A stretch of DNA of 7,700 nucleotides, taken from contig JAGVUW010000383.1 of NCBI GenBank assembly GCA_019136035.1, forward strand, positions 1-7,700. Direction: 5' to 3'. Below the pieces are notes generated by a model, which had not been told where the DNA came from, did no database searches, and saw only the letters and a program-made list of their open reading frames with translations. Positions 1 through 6,249 of this stretch are shown here, piece by piece. The translations under genes were made by a program, and so were the position numbers. Within the stretch, counting starts at the first letter, position 1. The number at the start of each line of letters is the position of its first letter. This DNA comes from Verrucomicrobiota bacterium (GTDB taxonomy: Bacteria > Verrucomicrobiota > Lentisphaeria > Oligosphaerales > JAFGRS01).

Positions 1-92
1 ACAGCCCTGCGGCGCCCGGGGGGCGGCTTGAAAAGGCACCGGGTGGGGCCATGGTTGGCGGGGCCGGGGCGCGGCGCGCGACGATGCCGCGC

Positions 93-143
93 TCCCGGGC
101 ACCGCCGGGATGGTGCGATGATCGCACGCAGGCCCGACCTGCG
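93..143. promoter_or_regulatory. Cluster of three small inverted repeats upstream of gcvH-like gene
   Basis: Three adjacent dyads are visible. TCCCGG (93-98) pairs with CCGGGA (105-110). GTGCGAT (113-119) and ATCGCAC (121-127) form a near-perfect 15-bp palindrome around one central base. CGCAGG (127-132) pairs with CCTGCG (138-143) over a 5-base loop. The 15-bp palindrome resembles an operator half-site pair and lies about 70 bases before the GcvH start; the outer dyads could instead be RNA hairpins. No T-run follows, so this is not an obvious terminator. Short dyads are common by chance in GC-rich DNA, so a regulatory role is a guess. Confidence 0.25.
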
Positions 144-165
144 GCGGCGCCATCCCAAGGCTCCC

Positions 166-185
166 TTTAATCAGAGGACTAAGGA
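166..185 (+). promoter_or_regulatory. Possible -10 box and ribosome binding site of gcvH-like gene
   Basis: TTTAAT at 166-171 matches five of six bases of the sigma-70 -10 consensus and is the most AT-rich spot in the first 200 bases. No convincing -35 hexamer lies 16-18 bases upstream. AAGGA at 181-185 is a Shine-Dalgarno-like sequence 11 bases before the ATG at 197. If the -10 is real, the leader would be only about 20 bases long. The promoter part is weak; the ribosome binding site is more credible. Confidence 0.3.
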
Positions 186-196
186 CGCGACAGGGC

Positions 197-574
197 ATGC
201 GCATCTACAGCGAGGATCACCTCTGGGTTGACTACGATCAGGGCGAGGCCACTCTGGGCATCAGCGCCCATGCTGCTGCGGAACTCGGCGAGGTGACGTA
301 TGTGGAGTTGCCCGAGATCGGCGCGGCGATAGCGGCCGGGGGCGTCCTCTGTGTCGTCGAGTCGCTGAAGACGGCGGCGGACCTTCCCTGCCCGGTATCG
401 GGTCGTGTCATCGCTGTGAATGGCCGTCTGGCGGCGGAGCCCCGGCTGTTGAGTCGCGACCCTGAGGGCAACGGCTGGATCTGCCGGCTGAGTGGTGTCG
501 CAGCGGACGAGGTCTCCGGCTTCATGCCGGCGGCCGCCTATGCCGCGTATGTCGCCGTACCGTCGGCGCAGTAA
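197..574 (+). CDS. gcvH: GcvH-like lipoyl carrier protein (glycine cleavage H protein family)
   Basis: This 125-aa protein has the usual GcvH length and layout throughout. The start MRIYSEDHLWV aligns with the typical H-protein N-terminus and supports the ATG at 197. The lipoyl attachment motif is ESLKTAAD, with K58 as the expected lipoylated lysine, followed by PVSG (66-69). The family block VN..L....P.L...DP.G.GWI is present at residues 74-95, and the end (GFMPAAAYAAYV) matches the usual helical C-terminus. H protein shuttles the aminomethyl group between the P, T and L proteins of the cytoplasmic glycine cleavage system. None of the partner genes (gcvT, gcvP, lpd) is in the window. Some usual residues differ: the Glu after VN is Gly, and SGEV is SGRV. 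It could therefore be a second, specialised H-like carrier; the family assignment itself is secure. Confidence 0.85.
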   Translation: MRIYSEDHLWVDYDQGEATLGISAHAAAELGEVTYVELPEIGAAIAAGGVLCVVESLKTAADLPCPVSGRVIAVNGRLAAEPRLLSRDPEGNGWICRLSGVAADEVSGFMPAAAYAAYVAVPSAQ

Positions 575-579
575 CCGCC

Positions 580-636
580 GCGGCGGGAGTCCGCAGGAAC
601 CGCCCGCCGCCGGGGACTGCCCGCCAGGCCGTTTTT
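580..636 (+). terminator. Weak terminator-like structure after gcvH-like gene
   Basis: GCGGCGGG (580-587) can pair with CCCGCCGC (603-610) over a 15-base loop, starting five bases after the stop codon. A short CGGG/CCCG dyad (611-623) follows, and a run of five T lies at 632-636. The T-run is not directly next to either stem, so this is not a textbook intrinsic terminator. It is the only candidate for ending the gcvH-like transcript before the next gene. Confidence 0.25.
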
Positions 637-685
637 GCCGTGACGCCCTTGCGCCGCCTTGGGCTCGGGTGTACTGTCAGCGAAT

Positions 686-784
686 ATGAGTAGAGAGCCG
701 TCACCGGTTGGCGGCTCTGAGGACAGGAGTGCCAGGCTCACGGTGAGGGGCATTCCGGGAAACGCGTCACATCACCAACGTTGA
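686..784 (+). CDS. Possible 32-codon leader ORF before the membrane-anchored protein
   Basis: An ATG at 686 opens 32 codons (beginning MSREPSPVGG, ending NASHHQR) that close with TGA at 782-784. That stop overlaps the ribosome binding site GAGGGAG (783-789) of the following gene, an arrangement seen in translationally coupled leader peptides. No good Shine-Dalgarno sequence precedes the ATG, the peptide is not similar to anything I recognise, and an ORF this short can arise by chance. It is listed as a weak candidate. Confidence 0.15.
   Translation: MSREPSPVGGSEDRSARLTVRGIPGNASHHQR
694..718 (+). promoter_or_regulatory. Hairpin in the leader of the membrane-anchored protein gene
   Basis: AGAGCCG (694-700) is the exact reverse complement of CGGCTCT (712-718), with an 11-base loop that itself contains the palindrome ACCGGT (703-708). 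It lies about 80 bases before the start codon at 800. No T-run follows, so it is not a simple terminator. It could be an mRNA structure or a protein-binding dyad; the sequence does not decide between them. No strong sigma-70 promoter is visible in the 575-799 gap. Confidence 0.3.
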
Positions 785-789
785 GGGAG
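783..789 (+). promoter_or_regulatory. Ribosome binding site GAGGGAG of the 275-aa protein gene
   Basis: GAGGGAG lies 10 bases before the ATG at 800 and is one of the better Shine-Dalgarno sequences in the window. It fixes the start of the 275-aa protein and argues that the plus-strand frame, not the long frame opposite, is the real gene. Confidence 0.6.
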
Positions 790-799
790 TGCAGTCGCA

Positions 800-1627
800 A
801 TGGGTATTACGCAGATCGTCATCATGGTGATCGCCGTTGTCGGCATGTTTGTCGGTCTCTCCAAACAGAAGGCGGGGGCCGCCTGGGGCAAGCCCCTCGC
901 AGTTGTATCCATCATCGTTGCGATCGTGACGGCTCTGTGGAGCATGTCCGGCGGCGGCAAGGGCAGCAACGAGCAGGTCGTCGACCGCGAGATCGCCTTC
1001 CAGAAGATCGGCGGCAAGAAGCTCGGCCTGTACCTGGCCGAGAAGCACAGCGGCGGCAAGGTCCTGATCCTCACCGAGCCCCGCCTGGGCACCCAGGTCG
1101 GCAAGCCGAACCCGCTGATCGAGGGTCTGAAGGAAGGCCTGGGCACGGCCCTGACGGTGGTTGGCGAAGTCAGCCCGGAAGTGCCGGCTGACAAGGCTAA
1201 GGCCTTCGCCGCCGAGATGCCGATGGAGGGCGCTCCGGACGGCGCTATGCCTGGCGAGATGATGCCCCCGCTGGAGTACTGGTTCTCGGCGAAGATCTTC
1301 GATGACCTCGTCGGCAAGCAGAGCGGCTTCGACGTCCTGGTCACCACCATCGGCCTGCCGCAGGATGCCCGCAACTCGAAGATCCTGCGTGACAAGAGCC
1401 GGCCGAAGATCGCGGTGCTGAATGGCTCGATCTACGACCTGAAGGCCGCCATCCGTCCCGACATGATCGTCGGCGCCATCACCTACAACCCGAAGGCCGA
1501 GTACGACGACAAGCCCGTTCCGAAGGACCTCGACGAGGCCTTCAACAAGCGCTTCCTGCTGGTCACGCCGGATAACCTCGGCCAGGTCGTCTCGACCAAC
1601 CCGGATATCTTCCGCGCCGGCAACTGA
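800..1627 (+). CDS. Hypothetical membrane-anchored protein with two N-terminal helices
   Basis: I do not recognise this 275-aa protein. Residues 3-20 and 32-49 are two hydrophobic segments joined by a short loop containing K22, K24 and K31. By the positive-inside rule that loop should be cytoplasmic, which puts the remaining ~225 residues outside the inner membrane. After a Gly/Ser linker (50-56), the soluble part alternates predicted strands and helices: GKVLILTEP (86-94), FDVLVTTIGLP (177-187), RPKIAVLNGSIYDL (201-214) and RPDMIVGAITYN (219-230). This looks like a Rossmann-like or periplasmic-binding-protein-like alpha/beta fold. A Met/Pro-rich insert (139-157, five Met) interrupts it. No catalytic motif stands out. 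A good ribosome binding site and a strong terminator flank it, so it is probably transcribed alone. The gene is convincing; the fold is inference and the function unknown. Confidence 0.85.
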   Translation: MGITQIVIMVIAVVGMFVGLSKQKAGAAWGKPLAVVSIIVAIVTALWSMSGGGKGSNEQVVDREIAFQKIGGKKLGLYLAEKHSGGKVLILTEPRLGTQVGKPNPLIEGLKEGLGTALTVVGEVSPEVPADKAKAFAAEMPMEGAPDGAMPGEMMPPLEYWFSAKIFDDLVGKQSGFDVLVTTIGLPQDARNSKILRDKSRPKIAVLNGSIYDLKAAIRPDMIVGAITYNPKAEYDDKPVPKDLDEAFNKRFLLVTPDNLGQVVSTNPDIFRAGN

Positions 1628-1666
1628 TCGCTGACGCACGGGCGCCATCCCGGGCGCTTAAATGAC

Positions 1667-1703
1667 ACAGCCCGCCGACCCCATCGGGGTTGGCGGGCTG
1701 TCT
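1667..1703. terminator. Strong hairpin terminator shared by the convergent transcripts
   Basis: ACAGCCCGCC (1667-1676) pairs exactly with GGCGGGCTGT (1692-1701). Inside it a G-T wobble, an A-T pair and CCCC/GGGG (1679-1682 with 1686-1689) extend the stem to 16 bp around a 3-base ATC loop. The plus-strand tail is moderately T-rich (TCTGTTTCT), and it follows the 275-aa gene by 39 bases. On the minus strand the same hairpin is followed by GTCATTT, a weaker U-tract, so it can plausibly end the mutS2 operon too. Confidence 0.85.
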
Positions 1704-1748
1704 GTTTCTGGGCGCGGCACGTGACGGCGTCGATTGTTCAGCCTGGGC

Positions 1749-1925
1749 TCAGGGATGGCGCGTCAGCCAGTCGATTCCGCTCCCGATAGCGATTTGGATG
1801 AGAGCAAGCCCCAACCAGCGGAAGGCCCCTGGTGACACCCACGGGAGATCGACGGCGGAGCCGTAAGTCTCCCGCAAGACGGAGCTTTCGCCGCTGGCAG
1901 GGAACGGCCAGTGGCGGAAGATCCG
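1749..1925 (-). other. Coding-like open frame directly after the mutS2 stop, with hydrophobic segment
   Basis: After the mutS2 TGA (1928-1926) the same frame stays open for 58 codons to a second TGA (1751-1749). By hand count, 46 of 58 third codon positions are G or C, against slightly under 60 percent at positions one and two, which is the pattern of coding DNA here. The translation includes FRHWPFPASGE near its start and ends FRWLGLALIQIAIGSGIDW plus LTRHP, a short hydrophobic helix with flanking aromatic and charged residues. There is no ATG. Candidate starts are TTG at 1877 (42 aa) and GTG at 1838 (29 aa), neither with a good ribosome binding site. It may be a small membrane protein, a decayed gene end, or a product of stop-codon readthrough (context TGA-C). 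The rest of 1704-1925 shows nothing else I can name. Confidence 0.3.
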
Positions 1926-4325
1926 TCAGGCGAGGGTGACGATGGTGGCGCCGGCGCCGCCGGGGTCCTTCTCGCCGCCAAGGCGGAAGCGCTTCACCTG
2001 CCGGTGCGTGCGCAGCCACTCGTGGATGCCCTGGCGGAGCCGGCCGGTGCCGAAGCCATGCACGACGCGGATCTCGTCAAGGCCGGCCAGGACGGCGCGG
2101 TCGATGGCCAGGTCGAGCTCGGCGAGGGCCTCGTCGACGCGCCGACCCAGGAGGTTCACCTCGCTGGCGGCAGCCACGCCCTCCCGGCGCGGCCGCGCCA
2201 CCGTCACGCGCCGGGGCTCGGACGGCGGCGGCGGCGCCTGGCCGAGGTCGCGGACCTCGACCGTGAAGGGCAGGCCGTTGACCTCGACGCGGGCAGTGTG
2301 GCCATGGTCGCCGATGCAGAGGACGGTGCCGTAGGACTGGAGCTTCTCGACCCAGACGCGGCGGCCGGGAGTGACCTCGACGCGGGCCAGGGGCTTGGCC
2401 GGCCGCGGCGCGGTCTGTTCGGCGCCCTCGCGCAGTCGCCGGGCGCGCTCGTCGAGGCCCTGGCGGGCGTCGGCGGCGGCCTGGACGACGGCGCTTCCGG
2501 CGGCCGGGTCCGGCCGGGCTTCGCGGAGGGCCCTGAGGCGGTTCTCGACTTCACGGCGGGCGTTCTCGATGGTGGCCTCGGCCTGCCGGTGGGCGTCGTG
2601 GAGGAGCCGCCGGCGTTCGCGGCGGAGCTCGTCGAGCTCGGCGCGCACGGCATCGCGTTCGCGCACGAGGGCGTCGCGGGTGTCGCGGGCCTCGCGTTCG
2701 TTCTCGGCCAGGCGCTGCTGGTCTTCTTCCAGGCGCGAGAGGACCTTCTCCAGACGACGGTGGTCGTGCGAGAGAAGGCCGTCGGCGCGCTCCAGGACCT
2801 CCTCGGGGAGGCACAGGCGGCGGGCGATCAGGAGGGCATGGCTGGCGCCGGGCCGACCGAGGTCGAGGGTGTACTCCGGCTGCATGGTCTCGGTGTTGAA
2901 GCGCACCGAGGCATTGAGCATGAGCGGGTTCTCCTCGACGAGGTGTTTGACGACGTCCAGGTGCGTCGTGGCGACGGTGAGGGCGCTCCGGCGAGCCAGG
3001 TACTCGAGCACGGCGCAGGCGAGGGCGCCGCCCTCGACGGGGTCAGTGCCGGCGCCGATCTCGTCGATGAGGATGAGGCTGCGGCCACGAGCGCTTGCCG
3101 CGAAGATCTCCTTGAGGTGACGCAGGTGGGCGCTGAAGGTGCTGAGGCTGGCGGTCACCGACTGCTCATCGCCGATATCGGCGACGACGCGGTCGACCTG
3201 GAGGCACTCGCTGCCCGGGTCGACGGGCACCGGCAGTCCGGCATGGGCGAGGGCGGTGATCAGGCCGATGGTCTTGAGGGCGACGGTCTTGCCGCCGGTG
3301 TTGGAGCCGGTGATGACGACGGTGCGCAGGCCATCGGCGGGGGCGAAATCCAGGGGCACGAGGGCATCCTGGCGGCCCTCGCTGCGGAGCTGCCACTCCA
3401 GGAGCGGATGCCGGGCCCGGGTGAGCCGCAGGCGGTTGCCGAGGCTGGGCAGGACGGCGTGGTAGGCGGCGGCCCAGCGCCCGACGGCGAAGGCGGCGTC
3501 GAGGGCGGTCAGGGCCGCCAGGGCGTCGGCCAGGGCCGCGCCCTGCGAACGTACGGCGGCGCTGAGGCGGGCCAGGATGCGCCAGACCTCGTCGCGTTCC
3601 TGCAGACGGGTCTCGGCCAGGTCGTTGCCCAGCGGCACGGCGCTGGCCGGCTCGACGAAGAGGGTGTGGCCGCTGTTCGAGAGGTCGTGGACGATGCCCG
3701 GCAGGGCGCCCTTCTGTTCGCGACGGACGGGGACGACAAAGCGGCCGTTGCGCAGGGTGACGAAGGTCTCCTGGAGGGCCTCGCCGAGGCCGGGGTCCTT
3801 GATGAGCCTCTCGAGGCTGCGCTGCAGTGACTGCTCCAGATGCACGGCGCGCTGGCGCAGGGCGCGCAGGCGCGGGCTGGCGCTGTCGAGGACCGTGCCG
3901 TCGTGGTCGAGGCAGCGATGCAGGTCGGCGCGGAGGTCCTCGCAGGGCAGGAGACGGCCGGCCAGGCGGTCGAGGACAGGCCGTGACAGGCAGGGCGGGC
4001 TCTCGAGGAAGGCGCGGGCGGCGACGGTGACATCGAGGAGACCGCGCACCAGGAGCAGCTCGGGGCCGTCGAGGACGGCATCCGCGGGGCTGACACGGCG
4101 CAGGGCCTCACCGGGGTCGGTGAAGGCCAATCCGGGCAGACTGGCGCCGGCCGCGAGCACGGTGAGGACATCGGCGTAGAGCTGGCGGCGGTCGTCGGTC
4201 CCCTGCCCGCGCGGTGATGGGCGCAGGCCGGTGACGGCAGTCCGGCCGAGGCTCGTTTGGGCGTAGCCGCCGATGACCTCGAGGAGGGCGTTGTAGTCCA
4301 GGATGGTGAGCGAATGTGTATCCAT
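1926..4325 (-). CDS. mutS2: MutS2 family ATPase with C-terminal Smr domain
   Basis: This is a full-length 799-aa MutS2. The N-terminus (LDYNALLEVIGGYAQTSLGR) and the MutS-like core lead into the ATPase: Walker A GSNTGGKT (340-347), a STFSAHL-containing signature region (393-400), Walker B ILIDE (418-422) and GAGTDP (423-428). A long charged coiled coil spans about 507-605, then a KOW-like beta segment (about 649-696). The Smr domain begins at 723 and ends in GGAGATIVTLA. MutS2 lacks the mismatch-recognition domain of MutS; family members suppress recombination or, in Bacillus subtilis, act on collided ribosomes. The Smr motifs here read VNLLG and HGFGTG instead of LDLRG and HGKGTG. The start ATG shares one base with the asnB stop (TGATG), which supports coupled translation. 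No clear ribosome binding site is seen just upstream. Confidence 0.95.
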   Translation of the reverse strand: MDTHSLTILDYNALLEVIGGYAQTSLGRTAVTGLRPSPRGQGTDDRRQLYADVLTVLAAGASLPGLAFTDPGEALRRVSPADAVLDGPELLLVRGLLDVTVAARAFLESPPCLSRPVLDRLAGRLLPCEDLRADLHRCLDHDGTVLDSASPRLRALRQRAVHLEQSLQRSLERLIKDPGLGEALQETFVTLRNGRFVVPVRREQKGALPGIVHDLSNSGHTLFVEPASAVPLGNDLAETRLQERDEVWRILARLSAAVRSQGAALADALAALTALDAAFAVGRWAAAYHAVLPSLGNRLRLTRARHPLLEWQLRSEGRQDALVPLDFAPADGLRTVVITGSNTGGKTVALKTIGLITALAHAGLPVPVDPGSECLQVDRVVADIGDEQSVTASLSTFSAHLRHLKEIFAASARGRSLILIDEIGAGTDPVEGGALACAVLEYLARRSALTVATTHLDVVKHLVEENPLMLNASVRFNTETMQPEYTLDLGRPGASHALLIARRLCLPEEVLERADGLLSHDHRRLEKVLSRLEEDQQRLAENEREARDTRDALVRERDAVRAELDELRRERRRLLHDAHRQAEATIENARREVENRLRALREARPDPAAGSAVVQAAADARQGLDERARRLREGAEQTAPRPAKPLARVEVTPGRRVWVEKLQSYGTVLCIGDHGHTARVEVNGLPFTVEVRDLGQAPPPPSEPRRVTVARPRREGVAAASEVNLLGRRVDEALAELDLAIDRAVLAGLDEIRVVHGFGTGRLRQGIHEWLRTHRQVKRFRLGGEKDPGGAGATIVTLA

Positions 4326-6223
4326 CAGTCCGCGTTACGGTGGACGCCTTCAATCCAGAGACGGTAACAAAGCAGCGACCAGAGCTGGAAGCTGTGGTCG
4401 CGCTGGCCGTTGAGGTGCTCTTCCGCGAGGCGTCGCAGCGCCGCCGGCTCGAAGAAGCCCTCGGTATCCCAGTCCTTCTGCCAGAGGACCATCTCCCGGA
4501 CGGTGCCGGCGAGGTCGCCGCGCAGCCACTCCGAGAGCGGCACCCCGAAGCCGCGCTTGGGCCGCCGGGCGATCGCGGCCGGCACCAGGTCGCCGACGGC
4601 GGCGGTCAGGAGGCGTTTGCGCTGGCGCAGGCCGACCTTGTAGGCGCGCGGCAACGCCGCGACGAAGTTCACGAGGTCGTGGTCCAGGAAGGGCGAGCGC
4701 ACCTCAAGCGAGGCCATCATACTGGCGATATCGACCTTGGTCAAGACATCGCCGGGGAGGTACTCGAGCATGTCCAGCTCCATGCAGCGCTCGACGGCAT
4801 CGCGGGCGGTGCCCTGCCGGAGGGTATCCTTCCAGGCCTCGAGGCAGTCGCGGGTGCCCTCCCGGGCGGCGGCGGTGAGCATCTCGGCACGGGCGTCGCG
4901 GCTGAAGATGCCCTGGAAGTCGATGTAGGCCTCGAGGGGCGCCGCGCCGAGGGCCGCGACGAGGCGGCGCAGGGTGACGAGGCGGGTGCGCTGGGCGCGG
5001 CCCTCGGGGAGGACGGCCAGGATGGCCCGCGAGGCGGTGGCGCGGGCGCCGGTGGGCAGGCCGCGCAGGAGGCGGTGCAGGGCCATGACCTGGTAGCGCT
5101 GGTAGCCGCCGAAGAGCTCGTCGCCGCCATCGCCGCTGAGGGCAACGGTGACACGGCTGCGGGTGAAGCGCGAGAGGAGCGCCGTGGGCAGGATGGAGGC
5201 ATCGCAGAAGGGCTCGCCGCAGTGCCGGACGAGATCCTGCAGGAGGCCCATGTCGCGCGGCTCGGCGACCTGCACGGCCGGCACCACGCCGAGGTGCGCT
5301 GCGGCCAGGGCGGCATAGGAGCGTTCGTCGTAGCGCGGCTCGGCGAAGCCGATGGTGAAGGCCTGCACCGGGGTCGCGACCTGGCGCTGCATGAGGGCGG
5401 TGATGGCGGTCGAGTCGAGGCCGCCGCTGAGGAAGGCCCCGAGGGGGACCTCCGACTCGAGGCGGCGCCGGACGGCGGTCTCGAGCAGCTCGCGGGTCTG
5501 CGCGGCGGCGTCGGCAAAGCCAAGCCGCGTCTTGGGCTCGAACTGCGGCCGCCAGTAACGCCGAACCGCCGCCGCGCTGTCGCCGAAGCCGATACTCAGG
5601 AGGCTGGCGGGCGGGAGCTTGCAGATGCCGTCGTAGATGGTGCGGGGCGCCGGGATGTAGCCCAGCGCGGTGTAGTCGTTGAGGGCCTGCAGGTCGATCC
5701 GGCGCGGCAGGCCGGGGGCACGCCGGAGGGCCCCCAGCTCGCTGGCGAAGGCGACGGCGCCGGCGGCGCTGATGGCGTAGAACAGGGGTTTCTGGCCAAG
5801 GCGGTCGCGGGCCAGAATCAGGCGGCGGGCGGCCGTGTCGACGAGGGCGAAGGCGAACATGCCGCGCAGCGAGTCGACCAGGCGGTCGCCGACCTCTTCG
5901 TAGAGGTGGACGAGGACCTCGGTGTCGGAGGCGGTGGAGAAGCGATGCCCCTTGGCCTGGAGCTCCTGGCGGAGTTCGCGGTGGTTGTAGATCTCGCCGT
6001 TGAAGGTCACCCAGACGCGCCCGTCCTCGTTGCTCAGGGGCTGGTGGCCGGAGGCCACGCCGATGATCGCGAGGCGGCGGTTGGCGAGGCCCCAGTGGTC
6101 GCCGCAGTAGACGCCCTCGTCGTCCGGACCGCGGTGCGCGATGGCCGCGGCCATGGCCGACAGACAGGCGGGGTCCGGCGGGAGCCGACGGCGTGTTTCG
6201 AAGAGTCCGGCAATGCCACACAT
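4325..6223 (-). CDS. asnB: Asparagine synthetase (glutamine-hydrolysing) type amidotransferase
   Basis: This 632-aa protein has both AsnB domains intact. The N-terminal class II glutaminase starts MCGIAG, so Cys2 becomes the N-terminal nucleophile after Met removal; HRGPDD (30-35), FNGEIYN (74-80) and an RD.LG.KPL segment (139-147) are present. The synthetase domain has the PP-loop SGGLDS (266-271), LSGDGGDELFGGY (362-374), and the late block LTKVDIASM...EVRSPFLDH (494-515). The reaction is ATP-dependent transfer of glutamine ammonia to a carboxylate, classically aspartate to asparagine, in the cytoplasm. Homologues of about this length are common in surface-polysaccharide and exosortase loci, where some are thought to amidate sugar acids or substituents. 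The neighbours here (glycosyltransferase, polymerase/ligase) favour such a tailoring role, but the motifs do not separate it from true asparagine synthesis. It starts 26 bases after the glycosyltransferase stop; only a weak AAGG lies upstream. Confidence 0.92.
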   Translation of the reverse strand: MCGIAGLFETRRRLPPDPACLSAMAAAIAHRGPDDEGVYCGDHWGLANRRLAIIGVASGHQPLSNEDGRVWVTFNGEIYNHRELRQELQAKGHRFSTASDTEVLVHLYEEVGDRLVDSLRGMFAFALVDTAARRLILARDRLGQKPLFYAISAAGAVAFASELGALRRAPGLPRRIDLQALNDYTALGYIPAPRTIYDGICKLPPASLLSIGFGDSAAAVRRYWRPQFEPKTRLGFADAAAQTRELLETAVRRRLESEVPLGAFLSGGLDSTAITALMQRQVATPVQAFTIGFAEPRYDERSYAALAAAHLGVVPAVQVAEPRDMGLLQDLVRHCGEPFCDASILPTALLSRFTRSRVTVALSGDGGDELFGGYQRYQVMALHRLLRGLPTGARATASRAILAVLPEGRAQRTRLVTLRRLVAALGAAPLEAYIDFQGIFSRDARAEMLTAAAREGTRDCLEAWKDTLRQGTARDAVERCMELDMLEYLPGDVLTKVDIASMMASLEVRSPFLDHDLVNFVAALPRAYKVGLRQRKRLLTAAVGDLVPAAIARRPKRGFGVPLSEWLRGDLAGTVREMVLWQKDWDTEGFFEPAALRRLAEEHLNGQRDHSFQLWSLLCYRLWIEGVHRNAD

Positions 6224-6249
6224 GGTCGAGTCGAGCCTTGCGGGGGTGA

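Noticed and set aside
28..231. A 67-codon plus-strand ORF before and overlapping the gcvH-like gene
   Set aside because: It is Arg/Gly/Pro-rich, has no convincing ribosome binding site, and runs into gcvH in another frame. It looks like a chance GC-rich frame.
767..1648. A 293-codon minus-strand open frame opposite the 275-aa protein
   Set aside because: The plus-strand frame has a good ribosome binding site, two clear membrane helices and a terminator. The minus frame is an Asp/Arg/Leu/Val-rich mirror with none of these.
1911..3830. A 639-codon plus-strand open frame opposite mutS2
   Set aside because: It mirrors mutS2, which has every expected motif. Its Gly/Ala/Glu/Asp-rich, low-complexity composition is what the reverse strand of a high-GC3 gene gives.
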